The notes under the pieces: model-generated
Database searches by the model: none
Told to the model about the DNA's origin: nothing
Seen by the model: only the letters and a program-made list of their open reading frames with translations
Position numbers and translations under genes: made by a program
In this document: positions 59,298 through 64,000 of the stretch, in pieces
Layout: each line of letters starts with the position of its first letter
Numbering within the stretch: the first letter of the stretch is position 1
NCBI RefSeq assembly: GCF_019049285.1
Contig: NZ_JAGMUL010000013.1
Span: 1-64,000, forward strand
Source: Streptomyces sp. AC550_RSS872
GTDB lineage: Bacteria > Actinomycetota > Actinomycetes > Streptomycetales > Streptomycetaceae
Direction: 5' to 3'
Length of the DNA stretch: 64,000 bases

Positions 59298-59996
59298 TCA
59301 CGTCTCCCCGTCCGGCGGCGGCCTGAGCGCCTCCTCCTCCAGCAGCCGTTCCGCGATGTCGTCCGCCCATGTCCGGACCCACCGACGGAGCCCGGGCACC
59401 GACTCCGCGGCCAGGCCGCCCGCCAGGAACTCCCGGTCGTTGAGGAGTTCCGTGGCCTCCAGGCGGGACTGGAGGTCCCCCAGGTCGAACTCGTCCCAGG
59501 TGTGGCGGCGGCCCAGTTCCTCCAGGTCGGGGTAGCTCCAGTGGGACGCGGCCAGGTAGACGTCGGCGACGTCGCGTGCGGCGCCGCGGTCGGTCACGGC
59601 GCGGACCTTGGTGCCGATGAGGTCCTCCAGGGAGAGGGCCGGGCCGAGGCCGGTCGTCGCCGGGGGCCGCCAGAAGGTCTCCTTCAGCAGGTCGACGGCA
59701 CGTTCCGTACCCGTGTCGGGGTCCGTGACGAGCAGGCGGGCGGAGAGCGGGTCGGTCTCCAGGGGACGTACCCGCCAGCCGCGTTCCGTCAGGCCGTGAC
59801 GGACCATGGCCGCGATCTGGTCCATGGGCTCGGGGTTCTCGGTCGCCAGTTCCAGCGGGCCAGTCACCAGCGCCTCCCGTGTGGCCTCCGGGGGCAGACG
59901 GTGGGCCTGTACCGCGCAGTCGCCGGCCAGGACGAGCGGGTAGCGGGCACCGACGGTGAGGACGTCGGACAGGAGGTGGCGGGGCGGGGGCAGCAT
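59298..59996 (-). CDS. AbiEii/AbiGii-like nucleotidyltransferase family protein, orphan
   Basis: 232 residues related to the AbiEii/MenT-type nucleotidyltransferase toxins. The early segment YPLVLAGDCAVQAHRLPPEATREALVTG sits where active toxins have GG-x-A/S and a DxD metal site, but the acidic pair is not evident. The later segment SLEDLIGTKVRAVTDRGAARDVADVYLA keeps the family's conserved Lys and Asp-x-x-Asp pattern. No AbiEi-type antitoxin gene is adjacent. It may be a domesticated or inactive family member. GATAAT lies ten bases before ATG 59996, giving an almost leaderless message. Confidence 0.75.
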   Translation of the reverse strand: MLPPPRHLLSDVLTVGARYPLVLAGDCAVQAHRLPPEATREALVTGPLELATENPEPMDQIAAMVRHGLTERGWRVRPLETDPLSARLLVTDPDTGTERAVDLLKETFWRPPATTGLGPALSLEDLIGTKVRAVTDRGAARDVADVYLAASHWSYPDLEELGRRHTWDEFDLGDLQSRLEATELLNDREFLAGGLAAESVPGLRRWVRTWADDIAERLLEEEALRPPPDGET

Positions 59997-60127
59997 GGTG
60001 GCCCCGATTATCGCGGTCGCGTCCCGGCCGGCCCGGATCGACCGCCGTCGACACGCGGTGCCGTGCCAAAGAATGTGATCCGGGCCAGTCGGGGCAACCC
60101 GTCCGGACCGGAAACCGTGCCGCTCGC

Positions 60128-60493
60128 CTACCTCGCCACGAACTGCGTGAGAATCGCCTGCACCTCGTAGATGTCCACACCCTTGGTGAACGTCTTCTCG
60201 ATCGGCGTCGCCGACCCCGAGAGCCAGATCTTCAGCTCGGCGTCCAGGTCGAAGGTGCCGGCGGTCTCCACCGCGAAGTGCGTGATGCTGCGGTAGGGGA
60301 TGGAGTGGTACTCCACCTTCTTGCCGGTGATGCCCTGCTTGTCGACCAGGATGAGACGGCGGTCGGTGAACAGGATGGTGTCCCGTATCAGCAGATACGC
60401 CGCGTGCACCTGCTCACCGTGACCCAGCAGCCGGGCGAAGTCCTGCTGCGCCTGACCCGGGTCGACGGTGTGCGCGTTTCCGAAGAGCGCCAT
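60128..60493 (-). CDS. PH-domain-containing protein
   Basis: 121 residues forming a bacterial PH-like domain (about 25-118): LLIRDTILFTDRRLILVDKQGITGKKVEYHSIPYRSITHFAVETAGTFDLDAELKIWL, ending in a helix (VDIYEVQAILTQFVAR). It is small, cytosolic and without membrane helices. Such proteins are widespread, and their ligand is unknown. GGGGGGA precedes ATG 60493. Same strand as, but well separated from, its neighbours. Confidence 0.9.
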   Translation of the reverse strand: MALFGNAHTVDPGQAQQDFARLLGHGEQVHAAYLLIRDTILFTDRRLILVDKQGITGKKVEYHSIPYRSITHFAVETAGTFDLDAELKIWLSGSATPIEKTFTKGVDIYEVQAILTQFVAR

Positions 60494-60599
60494 GGATGGA
60501 TCCCCCCACTTGATGGCCTTTGGCGGCCGATCGACGGCCTTGCGTGATCTTCGCAATGTACAGCGGCCCGGGGGCGGCCAGGCATAGGGGCGTAAACGA

Positions 60600-61076
60600 T
60601 CAGGTGTCGTACGAACCGTCCCAGGGCGCACCGAAACCCAGGTTGTCCGGATGGAGCTCGGCCCATGCCTCGCCCTCGTCCTCCCCCGTCACCAGGCCGA
60701 ACAGCACGCCGTCGACGGTGAGTTGGAAGGGGCGGATCGCGATGTCCGTGTACGTACGGCGGGGGAGGCTGCGCAGCCGGGTCGCGAGGTGGGCCCGGGC
60801 GCGGGCCAGTACCGAGTCGGGGCCGTGCGGGGCGCGCTGCTGCTCGGCCCAGGTGCCGGCGCACCAGATCTCCGACTCTCGGTACCTGCCCTCGGAGTCG
60901 AAGGTGTGCAGGACCGAATAGAGACGTTTGTGCTCTTCCCAGCCGGTGTCGAGGTCGAACCCCTTGGGGAAGGCGTAGGTGACCGACCCCATGAACTGCC
61001 CGTCTGCATAACAGCCGATCGCCTCGGTACGGCCGTGCGGCTCGTAGGCGATCGGGATGACCTCAGGGACTGCCAT
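60600..61076 (-). CDS. uncharacterised 158-residue protein
   Basis: Not assigned to a family. The sequence begins AVPEVIPIAYEPHGRTEAIGCYADGQFMGSVTYAFPKGFDLDTGWEEHKRLYSVLHTFD. A central helical stretch (LARARAHLATRLRSL) and TYTDIAIRPFQLTVDGVLFGLVTGE with a polar C-terminus follow. It looks like a soluble alpha+beta protein, possibly immunity-like, but no catalytic motif is evident. TATGGT lies seven bases upstream of ATG 61076 without a Shine-Dalgarno sequence, so the gene is probably leaderless and expressed. Confidence 0.7.
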   Translation of the reverse strand: MAVPEVIPIAYEPHGRTEAIGCYADGQFMGSVTYAFPKGFDLDTGWEEHKRLYSVLHTFDSEGRYRESEIWCAGTWAEQQRAPHGPDSVLARARAHLATRLRSLPRRTYTDIAIRPFQLTVDGVLFGLVTGEDEGEAWAELHPDNLGFGAPWDGSYDT

Positions 61077-61083
61077 GGCGGAA

Positions 61084-61089
61084 ACCATA
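61084..61089 (-). promoter_or_regulatory. -10 box of a leaderless promoter
   Basis: Read on the minus strand: TATGGT, seven bases, ATG 61076. Confidence 0.5.
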
Positions 61090-61283
61090 CGGTCGTGAAG
61101 GGGGACATGGTGGCGGTGGGGGGCGATCGATGCCAACCCAATGGGCAACATCCCCGTGATGTCCGCGACTTGACCACCGTTCAGTCAAAAGATTCACGGC
61201 AGCCTTTCCGATCTCCGCGACCACGAAGGAGCTGGGAAACCCGCTCACCCGGGCCTGTTCGCCGGCAACGCGAGCCTCACCGG

Positions 61284-61358
61284 ATGCGGGTGCCCGAGTT
61301 CGCCAAGGCCGTTGGGTACGGGGAGGACCTTGTCTGCAAGATCGCGGCTGGGCACCGT
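61284..61358 (+). pseudogene. remnant of an XRE-type helix-turn-helix gene
   Basis: MRVPEFAKAVGYGEDLVCKI followed by AAGHR matches the recognition-helix part of XRE regulators of the DUF5753/WhiJ kind (EFAxxxGYSxxLVSKIExGxR). Nothing upstream in frame continues the domain, and the frame is lost right after it. Confidence 0.6.
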
Positions 61359-61420
61359 CCACGTCCGCGACTCCAAGAACACCCGGGGCCCCCGCCTGGG
61401 TGTCGCCCCCGAGATGGTCG
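61348..61420 (+). pseudogene. remnant of a DUF397 gene
   Basis: In another frame, LGTVHVRDSKNTRGPRLGVA and then PEMV match the C-terminal half of DUF397 (xVxVRDSKDPxGPxLxFxPxxW). It directly follows the helix-turn-helix remnant, so an XRE-DUF397 pair has been fused and truncated by deletion. Confidence 0.65.
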
Positions 61421-61453
61421 GACTTCGTGACGTACGCGTCGGGGAGTTGATCC

Positions 61454-62140
61454 TCAACCCTGTCCCGGGCGGTTCGAATCGCCGGTGCCCGCGTCAAGTT
61501 GACGGGCACCGTCCTGTTGCGGAAGAACCCGTTCGACCAGCATCTCGGGAGAGGGTTCGATACCCAGGGCCCGCATCGCGGTGAGGGAGTAGAGCAGGTC
61601 CTTCTGCTCCTGCGTGGCGACGCGGTCGATGAACCCGCTGGCGCGCTCCAGCTTGTGATCCTCCTGGATCTGTTCGCTGAGCTGCACGCCCATCTCCTTG
61701 GCGTCCTCCCGCGTGTGCCGGGCGTGACGCGCGAGGATCCCGCCGCCCGAGGTGATGAGGATGCCCGTCAGGCTCGTCACCAGCGGCAGATAGTCGAGGT
61801 TCGGGTTACCGGCGTGCACCAGTGCCAGGATGCCGCCGGCCAGCACGATGAGCGCGCCGCCGGCCATGAAGAACACACTGAGCCGGAAAGTCGCTTCGGC
61901 CTGCCGATGACCCTGTTTGACCAGCTCGACGTAGAGTTCCTGGCGCTGGGCGGCGAGGCTGTCGGCGGTGCCGGCGGCGGGTGGGGCCTCTGTCGGCGGG
62001 ACGTGAACGGTGACGTTGTCACCGGTCACCGCGACTCGGATGTCCCCTCCGGCCGCGATGGACCCCCTGCCGCTCGACGAGATCTCGTTGGGTTCGCCCG
62101 TGGCCGCTCCACCTGACGACCGCCACCATCTCCACCGCAT
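61454..62140 (-). CDS. TRADD-N-associated-type two-helix membrane protein
   Basis: 228 residues. The short N-terminus holds EISSSGRGSIAAGGDIRVAVTGDNVTVHV, a Gly/Val beta-repeat typical of actinobacterial conflict-system proteins. It is followed by a helical stretch (LAAQRQELYVELVKQGHRQAEATFRLS), two membrane helices (about 91-108 and 120-138, FFMAGGALIVLAGGILALV and LVTSLTGILITSGGGIL) and a cytosolic helix with EDHKLERASGFIDRVATQEQKDLLYSLTAMRALG. This layout matches my memory of the TRADD-N-associated membrane domain. GGGGGACC precedes ATG 62140. The last ~20 residues run through a hairpin-forming segment and may be altered by the adjacent deletion scar. Confidence 0.6.
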   Translation of the reverse strand: MRWRWWRSSGGAATGEPNEISSSGRGSIAAGGDIRVAVTGDNVTVHVPPTEAPPAAGTADSLAAQRQELYVELVKQGHRQAEATFRLSVFFMAGGALIVLAGGILALVHAGNPNLDYLPLVTSLTGILITSGGGILARHARHTREDAKEMGVQLSEQIQEDHKLERASGFIDRVATQEQKDLLYSLTAMRALGIEPSPEMLVERVLPQQDGARQLDAGTGDSNRPGQG

Positions 62141-62234
62141 AGTGGTCCCCCGATCCGCGCCGGCCGGCTGATCCTCCCAGCCGGCCGATCGCCTCAGGGT
62201 AGCCGCGATGCGGGCGTCGCGACCCCGGATCGCA

Positions 62235-63950
62235 TTACGCCGCCTCGCCGCCGAAGCGCTCCTTGTACGCCGCCAGGTCCTCGTCCGTGAGCTTGGCGAA
62301 GAGCACCGGGGGGACGGTGAAAGGGGTGCCGGCGGGGACGGAGGCGAGGGACTTGGCCTCGTCGGCGGTGACCCAGGCGGCGGTGTCGTCCTTCAGCGCG
62401 AAGGCCTCGCGCATCGTCTTCGCCGTCGTCGGGATGAAGGGTTGCGAGACCACCGCGTACAGGTGGATCAGGTTCATCGCCGTACGCAGGGTGAGGGCCG
62501 CGGCGTCCTTGTCGGTCTTGATCTCCAGCCACGGGGCCTTCTCCTCCAGGTAGGAGTTGCCCGCGGACCACAGGGCGCGCAGGGCGGCGGCCGCCTTGCG
62601 GAACTGGAGGGCCTCCATGTGCTCCTCGTACTCCGCGAGCAGCCGCGCGATCTCCTCGCCGAGCTTCGTCTCCGCCTCACCGGCCTCGGCACCCGCCGGG
62701 ACCTCCTCGCCGAAGCGCTTCTTGGAGAAGGACAGGACACGGTTGACGAAGTTGCCGAGGGTGTCGGCGAGGTCCTTGTTCACCGTGGCCGTGAAGTGCT
62801 CCCAGGTGAAGGACGAGTCGTCCGACTCGGGGGCGTTGGCGATCAGGAAGTAGCGCCAGTAGTCGGCGGGGAGGATCTCCAGGGCCTGGTCGGTGAAGAC
62901 GCCGCGCTTCTGGGAGGTGGAGAACTTTCCGCCGTAGTACGTCAGCCAGTTGAAGGCCTTGACGAAGTCGACCTTCTTCCAGGGCTCGCGGATGCCGAGC
63001 TCGGTGGCCGGGAACATCACCGTGTGGAACGGGACGTTGTCCTTCGCCATGAACTGCGTGTAGCGGACGTCGGTGTCGACGTCGTACCACCACGACTTCC
63101 AGTCGCGGTTCTCCGGGTCCTGGTCCGACCATTCCTTCGTCGAGCCGAGGTACTCGATCGGGGCGTCGAACCAGACGTAGAAGACCTTGCCCTCGGCCGC
63201 CAGCTCCGGCCACGTGTCCGCCGGGACCGGGACGCCCCAGTCCAGGTCACGGGTGATCGCACGGTCGTGCAGGCCCTCGGTCAGCCACTTGTGGGCGATG
63301 GAGGAGGCCAGGTGCGGCCAGACGCCGTCGTGGCGGGCGACCCACTCCATGACCTCGCGCTGGAGCTTGGACTGGAGGAGGAAGAGGTGCTTGGTCTCGC
63401 GGACCTCCAGGTCCGTGGAGCCGGAGATCGCGGAGCGGGGGTTGATCAGGTCGGTGGGGTCGAGTACGCGGGTGCAGTTCTCGCACTGGTCGCCGCGGGC
63501 CTTGTCGTAGCCGCAGTGGGGGCAGGTGCCCTCGACGTAGCGGTCCGGGAGGAAGCGGCCGTCGGTCGGCGAGTACACCTGGCGGATGGCGCGCTCTTCG
63601 ATGAAGCCGTTCTCGTGCAGCTTGCGGGCGAAGTGCTGGGTGATCTCGACGTTCTGGGGGGAGGAACTCCGGCCGAAGTAGTCGAAGGCCAGCGCGAAGC
63701 CGTCGTAGACCGCCTTCTGGGCGTCGTGTGCCTGTGCGCAGAACGCGTCTACGGGGAGACCCTGCTCCTTCGCCGCCAGCTCGGCGGGGGTGCCGTGCTC
63801 GTCCGTCGCGCAGATGTACAGGACGTCGTGGCCGCGCTGGCGGAGGTACCGGGAGTACACGTCCGCCGGGAGCATGGACCCCACCATGTTGCCCAGGTGC
63901 TTGATTCCGTTGATGTACGGAAGGGCGCTGGTGATGAGGTGTCGAGCCAT
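62235..63950 (-). CDS. metG: methionyl-tRNA synthetase
   Basis: A 571-residue class Ia synthetase charging tRNA-Met. The signature HIGH appears as HLGN (18-21) near the start ([18 protein letters not shown]). A zinc knuckle CPHC ... CENC is in the connective domain, and the KMSKS loop appears as KFSTSQKRG. The helical anticodon domain fills the C-terminal ~190 residues. There is no C-terminal tRNA-binding (Trbp111-like) domain, which suits the ~570-residue form. ATG 63950 is the conserved start ([12 protein letters not shown]); GGGAG lies upstream. The promoter is largely beyond the window. Confidence 0.97.
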   Translation of the reverse strand: MARHLITSALPYINGIKHLGNMVGSMLPADVYSRYLRQRGHDVLYICATDEHGTPAELAAKEQGLPVDAFCAQAHDAQKAVYDGFALAFDYFGRSSSPQNVEITQHFARKLHENGFIEERAIRQVYSPTDGRFLPDRYVEGTCPHCGYDKARGDQCENCTRVLDPTDLINPRSAISGSTDLEVRETKHLFLLQSKLQREVMEWVARHDGVWPHLASSIAHKWLTEGLHDRAITRDLDWGVPVPADTWPELAAEGKVFYVWFDAPIEYLGSTKEWSDQDPENRDWKSWWYDVDTDVRYTQFMAKDNVPFHTVMFPATELGIREPWKKVDFVKAFNWLTYYGGKFSTSQKRGVFTDQALEILPADYWRYFLIANAPESDDSSFTWEHFTATVNKDLADTLGNFVNRVLSFSKKRFGEEVPAGAEAGEAETKLGEEIARLLAEYEEHMEALQFRKAAAALRALWSAGNSYLEEKAPWLEIKTDKDAAALTLRTAMNLIHLYAVVSQPFIPTTAKTMREAFALKDDTAAWVTADEAKSLASVPAGTPFTVPPVLFAKLTDEDLAAYKERFGGEAA

Positions 63951-64000
63951 CGGGGGCTGCTCCCAGGTCGGTTCTGCTGCTGGTTTTGCGAACCTTGAAA

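Noticed and set aside
61467..61490. GGCGGTTCGAATCGCC looked like a tRNA T-arm and possible att site
   Set aside because: The T-stem does not pair properly as a 5-bp stem with a 7-base loop, and no anticodon or D arm precedes it; it is a chance near-palindrome.
1..64000. Many long open frames antisense to, or in other frames of, the listed genes (for example 9451-11007 minus, 14545-16209 minus, 47258-48814 plus)
   Set aside because: They are Arg/Gly/Pro/Val-rich shadows caused by high G+C at third codon positions, show no domains and overlap genes with clear family motifs.
1..64000. CRISPR arrays, rRNA or tRNA operons, secondary-metabolite synthases
   Set aside because: No regularly spaced palindromic repeats, conserved RNA gene sequences or multidomain synthase frames were found.

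Overview
The window is chromosomal DNA of a Streptomyces or a very close actinomycete. Base composition is very high in G+C, GTG starts are common, many genes begin directly behind a TANNNT-type -10 box (leaderless), and the gene content is typical of the genus: two Ser/Thr kinases, a bacterial proteasome activator, a mycothiol-dependent enzyme family, DUF397/XRE debris, and two ParB-binding parS sites of the form GTTTCACGTGAAAC. From memory, the gene order resembles the Streptomyces coelicolor segment around SCO3792 (metG) to about SCO3835, which lies near oriC. The parS sites and DnaA-like boxes agree with an oriC-proximal position. I could not check this synteny.

Layout. 0.3-7.6 kb: housekeeping and unknown proteins (DUF2252, J-domain, rhodanese, an acyl-CoA dehydrogenase with a KstR-like operator, a DUF5819-HTTM pair, a TrmH methylase). 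7.7-16.1 kb: a small phenylacetate block (paaN, paaH, TetR regulator), an Lrp regulator and the first branched-chain 2-oxoacid dehydrogenase operon (bkdABC). 16.2-19.7 kb: molybdenum-cofactor genes and a K+ channel whose start codon lies inside a parS site. 19.7-24.7 kb: an ABC exporter, a quinone oxidoreductase, a MITE-like element, a surface protein and the proteasome activator bpa. 24.8-28.4 kb: a divergent pair of membrane Ser/Thr kinases. 28.4-32.4 kb: the second dehydrogenase operon (bkdFGH), about 12.7 kb from the end of the first. 32.5-40.5 kb: a K15-type DD-transpeptidase, GntR-MFS, a methyltransferase, a PBP4-type carboxypeptidase, a mycothiol-dependent enzyme, a nitrilase and a LURP-one protein.

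40.5-45.1 kb is the least ordinary part. A deletion scar joins two 5'-truncated genes (AraC/GlxA and cupin). It is followed by an uncharacterised set of three codirectional genes (113, 243 and 787 residues) with a 21-base palindrome at the first start and a dense GATC cluster in front of the second gene. 45.2-57.2 kb returns to conserved genes: DUF6458, M18 aminopeptidase, acyl-CoA dehydrogenase, intradiol dioxygenase-like lipoprotein, SseB, a TetR-MFS efflux pair, pirin, an AI-2E family permease and a SpoIIE-type phosphatase whose 3' end overlaps the permease gene antisense. 57.4-63.95 kb: aspS (parS in its leader), an orphan AbiEii-like protein, a PH-domain protein, an unknown protein, a decayed XRE/DUF397 locus, a TRADD-N-associated-type membrane protein and metG.

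Functional threads. The two E1alpha/E1beta/E2 operons supply branched acyl-CoA starters for fatty acids and polyketides. A PaaR-like palindrome occurs both in the paaN-paaH gap and in the bkdR-bkdA gap, which suggests one TetR regulator may couple phenylacetate catabolism to branched-chain oxoacid oxidation. There are no rRNA or tRNA genes, CRISPR arrays, intact insertion sequences or biosynthetic clusters. The best candidates for something undescribed are the 41.2-45.1 kb module, the paired PaaR-like sites, the MITE-like element that supplies a stop codon, and the small defence-flavoured patch at 59.3-62.1 kb.
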